DNA of 64,000 nt from Pedobacter faecalis (GTDB taxonomy: Bacteria > Bacteroidota > Bacteroidia > Sphingobacteriales > Sphingobacteriaceae): contig NZ_JARXOW010000001.1 of assembly GCF_030182585.1 (NCBI RefSeq), forward strand, positions 620,001-684,000. Direction: 5' to 3'. Positions 8,365-15,648 of this stretch are shown here, piece by piece. Under the pieces are notes generated by a model. That model was not told the origin of the DNA and made no database searches. It saw nothing but the letters and a program-made list of their open reading frames with translations. The stretch's first letter is position 1, and each line of letters opens with the position of its first letter. A program made the position numbers and the translations under genes.

Positions 8365-9192
8365 ATGAACAAATTATATACTGCCCTATTGCTTGCTTTG
8401 CTGACAATCCAATCGGCATTTGCAGCACCTAAAAGGATCATCAGCTTAAGTGGTCCGATTACCGAAACCGTAGATGCACTGGGATACGGCGCGCAAATTG
8501 TTGCTGCCGACGTCACCAGCGCCTACCCCGTGTACATCAACAAAGTACCGAAAGTAAGTAATGACAGGGCAGTCTCTGCAGAAGGTATTATTTCGTTCTC
8601 GCCCGATCTGGTGCTTGCACCAGTCGGGCTTATTTCCAAACAAACAGAAGCCCAGCTTAAGTCGGCCGGCGTAAAACTCATCGTCATCAATCAGGAGTAC
8701 AGCCCCAAAGGCGCCGTGAACTTCATCAGGCAGGTAGCGCAAGCGCTTGGCAACCCTGCAAAAGGCGAAGAACTCATCAAAAGAACTACAATAGAGGTCA
8801 ACAAGGCCCTCGAAACAGTAAAGCGCAATCCCAAATCACCGAAAGTCCTGTTCCTCTACGCCAGGGGCACCGGCGTTATGATGGTCGCCGGCAAAGAAAC
8901 CAGCATAGATGCCATTATCAAACTGGCCGGAGCGAAAAACGCAGCAAGCAATTTCAGCAAATATAAACCCTATACTACAGAAGCCCTGGTAGCCGCCAAT
9001 CCCGATATCATCCTGATGTTCGATTTCGGCCATAAAAGTCTGGGCGGAGCGGCCGGAATCCTTAAAATGCCTGGAGTGAACCTCACCAATGCTGGCAAGA
9101 ACAAACGTATTATAGAAATGGACAGCGAGTTGCTGACAAATTTCTCCGTAAGGCTCGGACAAGCCATCACCGCTTTGAACGCCAAATGGTAA
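8365..9192 (+). CDS. hmuT: Heme ABC transporter, periplasmic binding protein
   Basis: A 275-residue periplasmic protein of the class III (helical backbone) metal-chelate binding family. The ATG at 8365 gives a normal signal peptide (MNKLYTALLLALLTIQSAFA), while an upstream reading from 8266 adds 33 residues with no signal function, so 8365 is chosen. Typical motifs are PKRIISLSGPITETVDALGYG at the mature N-terminus, SPDLVLAP near residue 85, and NPDIILMFDFG near 210. The family picks up heme in the periplasm and delivers it to the permease. It is the first gene of a tight three-gene unit and overlaps hmuU by seven bases. Confidence 0.92.
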   Translation: MNKLYTALLLALLTIQSAFAAPKRIISLSGPITETVDALGYGAQIVAADVTSAYPVYINKVPKVSNDRAVSAEGIISFSPDLVLAPVGLISKQTEAQLKSAGVKLIVINQEYSPKGAVNFIRQVAQALGNPAKGEELIKRTTIEVNKALETVKRNPKSPKVLFLYARGTGVMMVAGKETSIDAIIKLAGAKNAASNFSKYKPYTTEALVAANPDIILMFDFGHKSLGGAAGILKMPGVNLTNAGKNKRIIEMDSELLTNFSVRLGQAITALNAKW

Positions 9193-10229
9193 AAAAACTT
9201 AGCCTTTATACCTTCCTGATCGTTACCCTGGTCCTCTCAGCGCTCGTCTCTATGAGCCTTGGCGCCGTTAAAATCGGGTTGTCCGACATACTGCTCATCC
9301 TGGCACAAAAAACCGGTATCTTCGCAAACCAAGATATCCCCGAGCAATACACCGGCGTTATCAGCATGATCCGTTTGCCGCGTGTTATTCTCGGCATCCT
9401 CGTCGGCGCTGCCCTGGGCATCTCCGGCACGGCCGTACAAGGCATTTTCCGCAACCCCCTTGCCGAACCCGGACTCATCGGCATCTCCGCAGGCGCGTCC
9501 CTCTTCGCCGTCATCATTATCGTGCTCGAAGCCACACTCCTGGCAAGTCTGAGCAGCCTCTTCGGCTATTATTTACTTGCCTTTGGCGCCTTTGCAGGAG
9601 CCGGGCTCGCTGCTATGGCCGTTTACCAGATCTCACGAAACGATGGAAAGTCTAACATCGCCACCATGCTGCTGGCCGGCATTGCCATCAATGCCCTGGC
9701 AGGTGCACTCACGGGGCTAATCACCTTTGCGGCCGATGATCAGCAATTGCGCAACATCACCTTCTGGATGCTCGGCAGCTTAGCCGGCGCCACTTGGGAG
9801 ACCGTTGCCGCCCTCTTTCCCTTTGTCCTCATTCCGCTGTTGCTTTTACCAGGCATGAGCAAAGCCCTCAATGCCTTTGCCCTTGGTGAAACCCAGGCCG
9901 CACAGCTTGGGCTTAAAACCCATGTCATTAAAAGAAACGTTGTTATTCTGGCTACCATGGCCGTTGGCGCAGCAGTCGCCGTCTCGGGCATCATCAGCTT
10001 TGTGGGTTTGCTCGTGCCGCATACGGTGCGGCTGGCCATCGGGGTCGACAATAAGCATGTCCTGCCCGCCTCTGCCCTGCTTGGCGCAGTCATGCTCACA
10101 TTGGCCGATATGATCAGTCGCACCATTATAGCACCCATAGAGCTACCCATCGGTGTGGTTACTGCATTACTCGGCACGCCGCTCTTTCTGCATATACTTA
10201 TTAAGGACAAGAAAAAACTCATTGTATAA
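9186..10229 (+). CDS. hmuU: Heme ABC transporter, permease
   Basis: A 347-residue inner-membrane permease of the FecCD/BtuC family with about nine or ten hydrophobic segments. Family motifs are visible: RLPRVILGILVGAALGISGTAVQGIFRNPLAEPGLIGISAGAS near residues 63-107 and SGIISFVGLLVPHTVRL near 265-281, the second being the coupling region that meets the ATPase. The start codon lies inside the end of hmuT (ATGGTAA overlap) and the stop shares a base with the hmuV start (TAATG), so the three genes are translationally coupled. Substrate heme is inferred from the island. Confidence 0.94.
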   Translation: MVKKLSLYTFLIVTLVLSALVSMSLGAVKIGLSDILLILAQKTGIFANQDIPEQYTGVISMIRLPRVILGILVGAALGISGTAVQGIFRNPLAEPGLIGISAGASLFAVIIIVLEATLLASLSSLFGYYLLAFGAFAGAGLAAMAVYQISRNDGKSNIATMLLAGIAINALAGALTGLITFAADDQQLRNITFWMLGSLAGATWETVAALFPFVLIPLLLLPGMSKALNAFALGETQAAQLGLKTHVIKRNVVILATMAVGAAVAVSGIISFVGLLVPHTVRLAIGVDNKHVLPASALLGAVMLTLADMISRTIIAPIELPIGVVTALLGTPLFLHILIKDKKKLIV

Positions 10230-11023
10230 TGCTTACTGCACAAGCACTCAGTTATTATATTGGCAAGCGTCCACTTCTCAGGAACGTGTCCTTCAGCCTG
10301 CGCAGCGGCGAACTGCTCGCCATCCTGGGCGCAAACGGTGCCGGGAAGTCGACTTTGCTCAAAATGCTCAGCGGAGAAAAAACACCCAGCGAAGGTCAGA
10401 TCACACTCCATGAAAAAAACCTTGCCGAATACAAGTCCGTCGAGCTGGCCCGCAACAAGGCTGTGCTCAACCAGCAAAATATCGTGAGTATGGCCTTTAC
10501 GGCCGAAGAGATCGTCAGCATGGGCCGCTATCCGCACCGCGGACAAACGACCGTCGCGCAGGACCGAAAGATTTGCAGCCAGGTCATGGAACTCACCGGA
10601 ACTACAGTGCTGGCAGAGCGATCTTATCTCACACTATCCGGCGGAGAGCAGCAGCGCGTGCAACTGGCCCGGGTGCTGGCGCAGATCTGGGATGTACCCG
10701 GCGCACTGCTTATCATGGACGAACCCGTGGCCAGTCTCGACCTCCAGTACCAGCAGCAAACCCTCGCCATCGCCAAAATGCTCAGTCGAAAAGGATATAT
10801 GGTGATCACTGTGCTCCACGATATTAACCTGGCCGCACAATATGCCGACCGGATCCTGATGCTAAAAAACGGAAGAAAATGGTATGACGGTTCGGCGGCT
10901 GAAATACTCTCCAGTAAGAACATTTATGAAGTATTCGAAATCAGTGCAGACATTATCACGCAGCCAAGTACACTGCGGCCGGTGTTTTTGCCTCACGAAG
11001 TCCTTATAGAACTAGGGCAATAA
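10229..11023 (+). CDS. hmuV: Heme ABC transporter, ATP-binding protein
   Basis: A 264-residue ATPase with all ABC motifs: Walker A GANGAGKST at residues 34-42, Q-loop at LNQQNIVSMAF, signature LSGGEQQRVQLAR near 133, Walker B LLIMDEPVASLD near 160, and the switch histidine in VLHDIN. It powers HmuU in importing heme across the inner membrane. It begins on the last base of the hmuU stop codon. No terminator hairpin follows, but a new promoter-like TACTTTTG lies 21 bases later for the small downstream gene. Confidence 0.94.
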   Translation: MLTAQALSYYIGKRPLLRNVSFSLRSGELLAILGANGAGKSTLLKMLSGEKTPSEGQITLHEKNLAEYKSVELARNKAVLNQQNIVSMAFTAEEIVSMGRYPHRGQTTVAQDRKICSQVMELTGTTVLAERSYLTLSGGEQQRVQLARVLAQIWDVPGALLIMDEPVASLDLQYQQQTLAIAKMLSRKGYMVITVLHDINLAAQYADRILMLKNGRKWYDGSAAEILSSKNIYEVFEISADIITQPSTLRPVFLPHEVLIELGQ

Positions 11024-11043
11024 CATCAAACCCAAAAATTACT

Positions 11044-11051
11044 TACTTTTG
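11044..11051 (+). promoter_or_regulatory. -7 element TACTTTTG for the 44-residue gene
   Basis: A perfect TAnnTTTG match 22 bases before the ATG at 11074. No TTG at the expected -33 distance. It suggests the small gene can be expressed apart from hmuTUV. Confidence 0.45.
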
Positions 11052-11073
11052 TAAACAGCAGACCAATAATAAG

Positions 11074-11208
11074 ATGAATACGCAACCAAGTACCGATAGA
11101 AAGGCAGCCATCATGAAGTGGCTGAAAAAAGTGGGCTTCTGGGGCTTCATGTTTTTCCTGATCAAAGGACTCGTTTGGCTGGCCCTGGGCTACTGGGTAT
11201 TTAAATAA
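11074..11208 (+). CDS. Small single-span membrane protein (44 aa)
   Basis: A 44-codon frame too short for usual gene calls. It encodes a polar start with a basic segment (KWLKKVG), then one hydrophobic span from about residue 22 to 43 (FWGFMFFLIKGLVWLALGYW) and a Phe-Lys end. That is the layout of a small inner-membrane protein with its N-terminus inside. Support comes from the perfect -7 element 22 bases upstream and from the frame ending just before a terminator hairpin that serves the converging gene. Similar tiny KWLKK...LIKGLxWL proteins are, to my memory, common in Bacteroidetes. The function is unknown. It could act on the neighbouring transporter, but nothing shows this. Confidence 0.65.
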   Translation: MNTQPSTDRKAAIMKWLKKVGFWGFMFFLIKGLVWLALGYWVFK

Positions 11209-11244
11209 AAAAAAAATGCGGCCAGGCCCACGCCCAGCCGCATT
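11206..11244 (-). terminator. Intrinsic terminator of the DUF6266 gene
   Basis: Arms AATGCGGC (11215-11222) and GCCGCATT (11237-11244), with an inner GGC/GCC pair, form a strong hairpin. On the minus strand it is followed by a T-run (the A-run at 11206-11216). It lies directly after the stop of the minus-strand gene that ends at 11248. Confidence 0.85.
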
Positions 11245-11247
11245 CCA

Positions 11248-11895
11248 TTACGCAACAATCTCAATCTCCCCGAGATACACCGTGTTGCTGGCCATTTTAC
11301 GATCAGCCGAAACAAAGCTCATCCATACATGAACCAAATCCCCGCCAAAATTAGCGGGCATCGCCATCGTGTACTGCAAAGCAGAGCGCAGCGCAGCATC
11401 CGCCTGCATCACAAACCTGTCCTTTACAGGATTGTAAACCAGCAGCGTGGCCTTGTCGGTACCCGAGCCAATAGACGTGTTAGGAACCGCGTCCCAGGAA
11501 AAATCCAGCTGCTCCGCAGTATCCGCAACCACCGAAGCACTGTCGGAATTGCCGAGCATACCAACACTGTACATGAACTTAGGATAATCAACTTCCCAGT
11601 TCGGATACATGCCAGTTACCGCATTCTCGAAATTGTACCTGAAGGCAGCGTTAAACGGCGTTTGCTTCGGCTTGCCAGCATGCTGAAAGCCAACTTTGAT
11701 CAACGGGCTGATCCACTTCATAAAAGTGACCACCAGTTTAAACATCGCCCTAACGCTCAGCTGCGCCTCGGTAGGCGGTCGCTCACTCTCGTGAGGAAGC
11801 TGACTGATCACGTTCTGGCCATTCACCCGGCGGCCAACCAGGTTGCCCGCCTTCTTTCGGAAGCCACCAAAGGCTCCCCATTTTTGAATTCCCAT
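11248..11895 (-). CDS. DUF6266 family protein
   Basis: A 215-residue protein without signal peptide or membrane span. The start MGIQKWGAFGGFRKKAGNLVGRRV has the family's opening (MG...G.GGF.GK.G.VVG), followed by a central helical part (FKLVVTFMKWISPLIKVGF near residue 53) and a C-terminal beta-rich part ending in MSFVSADRKMASNTVYLGEIEIV. DUF6266 proteins are frequent in Bacteroidetes and have no known function. The two-part build recalls structural or tail-associated proteins, but that is speculation. A second member sits at 38642 in this window. The gene is monocistronic, with its own promoter and a strong terminator. Confidence 0.8.
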   Translation of the reverse strand: MGIQKWGAFGGFRKKAGNLVGRRVNGQNVISQLPHESERPPTEAQLSVRAMFKLVVTFMKWISPLIKVGFQHAGKPKQTPFNAAFRYNFENAVTGMYPNWEVDYPKFMYSVGMLGNSDSASVVADTAEQLDFSWDAVPNTSIGSGTDKATLLVYNPVKDRFVMQADAALRSALQYTMAMPANFGGDLVHVWMSFVSADRKMASNTVYLGEIEIVA

Positions 11896-11934
11896 GATTT
11901 CATCATTTAGGAGTTAAACATTTAATTAATTAAT

Positions 11935-11965
11935 CAAACTTAACTCGCTGAAAAACAAACCACAA
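11935..11965 (-). promoter_or_regulatory. Promoter of the DUF6266 gene
   Basis: The minus strand has TTG (11965-11963), a 20-base spacer, and TAAGTTTG (11942-11935), a full match to the Bacteroidetes promoter pattern, 39 bases before the ATG at 11895. Confidence 0.6.
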
Positions 11966-12021
11966 GAAAGCGGCAACATGTGATATCAACTGATAGGAAA
12001 CAGCAACAATCGCCTGCTTAA

Positions 12022-12795
12022 TTAAAACATCCCATACTCATATACATACTTAGTCACCGTCGCGGTATTGTTTACCGAGTTCACAGACGAACTCGATAAA
12101 GTCGTCGGAAAGCCATTGGCGTCAAAAGTATAGGTGTTTGTTGTCGTTGTAGTTATGGGACTTAACGTGTTACTCACTTTCACCGTCAGCTCATTATGTT
12201 TACTGTAAGGTCCACCAGGCAATCCCATAATCATCGGGTACGCCAGCAGGGTATGATAATGAATCGTCTTTTTATCATCGTAAGTATATTCTGTTCTATA
12301 TTCGGGTTTATCACCTTTAGTGTTATCGATACTCGTCTTTTTACTTACATTATCCCCGTTATATTCAAAAAGAATGTCTTCCCAGGCCAGCGGACCAGCA
12401 TCACGCCGGGCAACCGCTGTTAGCTTGCCATCAGTATAGAAATGATAATACCTGAACTCAGAGCCCTGAGCCTGCGTATAGTCGATACGACCATTTTTGT
12501 AAGAAATGTCCGTAACCGTACGCCTCGAGCCATCAACCAGCTCAGTCCAGGTCAGCAAATCACCCCCATAAAAATAAGACGTTTTAGCATTACCCGAAGT
12601 AGAAGAAATCAGCCGGTTCCTATCGTCATAAGCATAGGTGGTAACAGTTACCGATCCATTCGATGACGTCCGGGTCATCTTAGTCAGCAACTGGATCTTT
12701 TCACGGTTTTCCGGTTCTCCAGGATTAGAATCATCTTTACACGAGAGTGCCAGCAGAGAGAGCCCCCAAAGCAGCGCAGCGTACTTAATTTTCAT
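12022..12795 (-). CDS. Lipoprotein with YD-repeat-like strands
   Basis: A 257-residue lipoprotein with the lipobox LLALSC (Cys19) followed by Lys-Asp-Asp, a likely surface-export signal. The rest is a run of beta-hairpins of the YD/RHS type: TTYAYDDRNRLISST near residue 50, FYTDGKLTAVAR, FEYNGDNVSKKT, TEYTYDDKK, and NTYTFDANGFPTTL. Each unit has an aromatic-Tyr-Asp turn. Such short YD-repeat lipoproteins are common in Bacteroidetes and have no assigned function. The repeats could bind glycans or form a small beta-solenoid on the surface. Neighbours do not suggest a pathway. Confidence 0.75.
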   Translation of the reverse strand: MKIKYAALLWGLSLLALSCKDDSNPGEPENREKIQLLTKMTRTSSNGSVTVTTYAYDDRNRLISSTSGNAKTSYFYGGDLLTWTELVDGSRRTVTDISYKNGRIDYTQAQGSEFRYYHFYTDGKLTAVARRDAGPLAWEDILFEYNGDNVSKKTSIDNTKGDKPEYRTEYTYDDKKTIHYHTLLAYPMIMGLPGGPYSKHNELTVKVSNTLSPITTTTTNTYTFDANGFPTTLSSSSVNSVNNTATVTKYVYEYGMF

Positions 12796-12856
12796 GGGTT
12801 TATAAATTGGTTAAATAAAATTACCCAATTAAAGTACAAATCCAAATAAATTTTCG

Positions 12857-13051
12857 TTACCCCTTCTCCAAACGCTTCATCACATACTCGATATCCAACC
12901 GGTTATACATACAGTAATCCATAACCGACACCGGCTGATACTTGCTCAGGCCAAAATGGGCCCTCACCCTGGCAAGCCTGCGCTGCGCAGCACTTGCAGA
13001 AAGTTCAGTAAGAACCTGAACATTTTTGATAGACATAAAAAGAGACGCCAT
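12857..13051 (-). CDS. Small conserved protein (64 aa), possible DNA-binding
   Basis: A 64-residue basic protein. The second methionine (ATG at 13036) is an equally good start and gives MSIKNVQVLTELSASAAQRRLARVRAHFG, a helix-turn-helix-like segment rich in arginine, followed by a LSKYQPVSVMDYCMYNRLDIEYVMKRLEKG tail. Proteins of this type recur in Sphingobacteriaceae as far as I recall, and the tail looks like a short interaction helix. It is not followed by a related gene. The role is unknown; a small regulator is the best guess. Confidence 0.55.
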   Translation of the reverse strand: MASLFMSIKNVQVLTELSASAAQRRLARVRAHFGLSKYQPVSVMDYCMYNRLDIEYVMKRLEKG

Positions 13052-13151
13052 GATAAGATAGTTTAATCATACAAAAAGGTTTGTATCCTGAATTTAACCA
13101 TCCCGCCAAGCGAAGCCAATTAAAAAAATTTAATACCATATCTTTACAACT

Positions 13152-14156
13152 ATGCACCGCCGCCACTTCATCAAACTCTCAGCCATCGGGGTACTCACGC
13201 TCAACACTAAAGAACTGCAGGTCATGACCGTCTGGGGACCCGTAAGCCCGTTCCGCCTGGGCAAAGTGCTGGCACACGAACACATCTTTACCGACTTCAG
13301 CGGGGCCGGGCAAGAAACACCACAGTATAACCGCGAAGAAGCCTTTCAGTTCGCCCTGCCCTATCTCAAAAAAATAAAAGCCAGCGGAATAGGCACCATT
13401 ATAGAATGCACACCTGCATACATCGGTCGCGATGTCATCCTGCTCAAACAACTCTCCGAAGCAAGCCGCCTGCACATCATCACCAACACCGGTTACTACG
13501 CCGCCGTTAACCAAAAGTACCTGCCTCCACACGCACATACCGAAAGCGCACAACAACTCGCCCAGCGCTGGATCAACGAATACAAAAACGGCATAGAAGG
13601 AACCGGCATCAAGCCCGGCTTCATCAAACTCGGCGTGGGCAACGCACCCCTAACACCCGTAGAGCGCAAACTTATCCAGGCCGCAGCCATTACACACAAA
13701 CAAACCGGGCTAAAAATTTTCATACACACCGGCAATGGCGAAGCCGCAACAGCAGAAGCAGATCTCCTGCAAAACGAAGGCATAGACCTCGAAGCCATGA
13801 TCTGGGTGCATGCGCAAAACGACCAAAGCGGCAACTACCATCTGCAACTAGCCAAACGCGGCTGCTGGATCAGTCTCGACGGATACAGTCCGGCCGAAAC
13901 CGAAAAGTACATCACCTTCCTGCAAAACCTAAAGCAACAAAATCTGCTCAATAAAGTCATCCTCTCGCACGACGATGGATTTGCCGTGGTAAACAATCAA
14001 GGGAAAATAAGTTTTGAAGCCTACCGTAAAAACAACGATACCATATACACCAGCATACAAACCACACTGCAGCCAGCACTGATAAAAGCCGGGTTCAGCG
14101 AAAAGGATCTCACCACCCTTATGCACAACAACCCGCCCGGTGTACTTATAATATAA
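13152..14156 (+). CDS. Phosphotriesterase-family metal hydrolase
   Basis: A 334-residue TIM-barrel hydrolase of the phosphotriesterase-related group (amidohydrolase superfamily). The complete binuclear metal set is readable: His42 and His44 in LAHEHIF, bridging lysine Lys159 in FIKLGVG, His192 in IFIHTGNG, His220 in WVHAQN, and Asp274 in LSHDDGF. Relatives act as lactonases, or on phosphoesters or amides; the substrate cannot be told. The N-terminus (HRRHFIK then a modest hydrophobic stretch) resembles a twin-arginine signal, so export in folded form is possible though the hydrophobic part is short. The gene stands alone and ends just before a large palindrome. Confidence 0.88.
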   Translation: MHRRHFIKLSAIGVLTLNTKELQVMTVWGPVSPFRLGKVLAHEHIFTDFSGAGQETPQYNREEAFQFALPYLKKIKASGIGTIIECTPAYIGRDVILLKQLSEASRLHIITNTGYYAAVNQKYLPPHAHTESAQQLAQRWINEYKNGIEGTGIKPGFIKLGVGNAPLTPVERKLIQAAAITHKQTGLKIFIHTGNGEAATAEADLLQNEGIDLEAMIWVHAQNDQSGNYHLQLAKRGCWISLDGYSPAETEKYITFLQNLKQQNLLNKVILSHDDGFAVVNNQGKISFEAYRKNNDTIYTSIQTTLQPALIKAGFSEKDLTTLMHNNPPGVLII

Positions 14157-14170
14157 CTTAATTTTATTTA

Positions 14171-14202
14171 CCTGTGATAGTATCATATGATACTATCACA
14201 GG
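14171..14202. repeat. Perfect 32-base palindrome
   Basis: CCTGTGATAGTATCAT (14171-14186) is followed without a loop by its exact reverse complement (14187-14202). It begins 15 bases after the phosphotriesterase stop. No T-run follows on either strand, so it is not a classic intrinsic terminator. It may be a protein binding site or a cruciform-forming element. Confidence 0.8.
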
Positions 14203-14255
14203 TCATACAACAAGCTTAAGCACATTACTAAATGCGCGAGCTTTGCATCAACCTT

Positions 14256-14319
14256 AAATCCCATAATACCATAATAATTCGGGATTTAAATCCTATATTA
14301 TCATAATATTAGAGGATTT
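14256..14319. repeat. Two adjacent 32-base inverted repeats with AAATCC/GGATTT ends
   Basis: Unit 1 (14256-14287) has arms AAATCCC and GGGATTT. Unit 2 (14288-14319) has ends AAATCC and GGATTT and an inner near-perfect ATATTAT-C-ATAATAT. Each unit is 32 bases, the same length as the palindrome 53 bases upstream. They lie in the gap between two converging genes, where they may act as bidirectional terminators or as binding sites. Confidence 0.6.
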
Positions 14320-14394
14320 GGTTCAGTAATGATTATTAGAAATTTAAAACAAACTATAGAGAATAGACACTCGTTCACAATGACCAGTGGCATT

Positions 14395-15597
14395 CTATAC
14401 GATGTTTTTATCAAATAAAAGCTCTCTTAAGGCACCAACCAAAACATCAACCTCTTCTTCAGTATTATAGTAATGAATAGAGGCGCGTACAATACCTTGA
14501 AGCTGATTGTTTTCCATATAGATGGGCGTGGCTTGTGCCCCACCAAAAGACACATTGATTCCCTTTTCAGTCAACCTATTTTTGACCAACATGCTGTCGA
14601 AACCGCTAACTGAAAAGGTAACGATGCCACACTTCACAGCACCGCTGTCATGAACCGTTACACCAGGCACAGTTGTCAGAACGGTTCTCGCATAATCAGC
14701 CAGGTGCTGAACGCGTTGCCAAATTCGATCCACACCAATCGCTAAGGCATAATCTACCGCCTTTCCAAGACCAATGGCAAGCGCCCGGCTTTTCTCATAT
14801 AATTCGAAACGGCGTGCATCATCTCGCAAGATATACCCGTCCAGACTAACATTACCAGCGGCCAGAAAATCGGTTAACACTGGTGTCAACTTATTCTGCA
14901 CCTCCCTTTTAACAAACAAGAAGCCTGTTCCCCTCGGCGCGCGCATGTATTTCCGTCCAGTCGCCGAAAGGATATCACACCCGATAGCCTTAACATCAAT
15001 AGGGTACTGGCCAGCCGTCTGACAAGCATCTACCATGTACAATACCCCATGTTTAACGGCAATTTTTCCGATATCATTTATAGGGAGAACACCGCCTCCA
15101 GATGAAGGAATATGCGTTACAGCGATAAGCTTCGTTTTCGCGCTAATCGAAGCGTCTAGCTGTTGTAAGGGAAAATTGCCTTCCGCATCATTGTCTATTA
15201 CAATAATTTTAACACCCTTCTTTCGGATATCAGCCAAAGCTATCAGGTTAGAGACATATTCCAACTCCGATGTTATAATTTCATCGCCAGCCTCAAGTGC
15301 GATCCCTTTGAATGCCGTTTGCCAGGCCGCACTTGCATTCTCAAACAAAGCTACCTCATCCCTATCCGCACCTATCAGTTCCGCTACCAGGCTATATACC
15401 TCGTTGAGCCTACCGGAATATTTCGATTCAGTTTCATAACCACCAAATAACGCTTCTTCCTTCAAATATTCCACAACCGCATCAGTAACGCAGTCAGGAG
15501 GTAGCGAAGCACCAGCATTATTAAAATGCACCACTCCGGAGCAGCCAGCAGTCTGGCTACGAAATCTGGTCAACTCTTCGTTAGTAATATTAGTCAT
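14395..15597 (-). CDS. Class V aminotransferase (cysteine desulfurase-like fold)
   Basis: A 400-residue PLP enzyme. The ATG at 15597 is preferred; the longer reading starts at a TTG four codons upstream. The N-terminal VHFNNAGASLPP, the central VDACQTAGQYPIDV and the PLP-lysine region SATGRKYMRAPRGTGFLFV (near residue 215) are typical of the class V group that includes selenocysteine lyases, cysteine desulfurases and EgtE-type C-S lyases. The RKYMRAPRGTGFL variant is closer to the EgtE/isopenicillin-epimerase-like branch than to IscS. The substrate is not evident. It follows the Crp-like gene by 51 bases on the same strand and may be co-transcribed with the utilisation locus. Confidence 0.85.
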   Translation of the reverse strand: MTNITNEELTRFRSQTAGCSGVVHFNNAGASLPPDCVTDAVVEYLKEEALFGGYETESKYSGRLNEVYSLVAELIGADRDEVALFENASAAWQTAFKGIALEAGDEIITSELEYVSNLIALADIRKKGVKIIVIDNDAEGNFPLQQLDASISAKTKLIAVTHIPSSGGGVLPINDIGKIAVKHGVLYMVDACQTAGQYPIDVKAIGCDILSATGRKYMRAPRGTGFLFVKREVQNKLTPVLTDFLAAGNVSLDGYILRDDARRFELYEKSRALAIGLGKAVDYALAIGVDRIWQRVQHLADYARTVLTTVPGVTVHDSGAVKCGIVTFSVSGFDSMLVKNRLTEKGINVSFGGAQATPIYMENNQLQGIVRASIHYYNTEEEVDVLVGALRELLFDKNIV

Positions 15598-15648
15598 ATT
15601 TATGAACAACTATTTTCGTTTGTAGCAAATGTAAACTATTTACATCAG

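Noticed and set aside
9740..10546. Long open frame on the minus strand across hmuU and hmuV
   Set aside because: It lies opposite two genes with full family motifs; its translation shows no domain. A by-product of GC-rich codon use.
12857..13051. Small frame as a mere remnant
   Set aside because: Kept as a gene because the sequence is compositionally normal, helix-turn-helix-like and resembles small proteins I recall from this family of bacteria.
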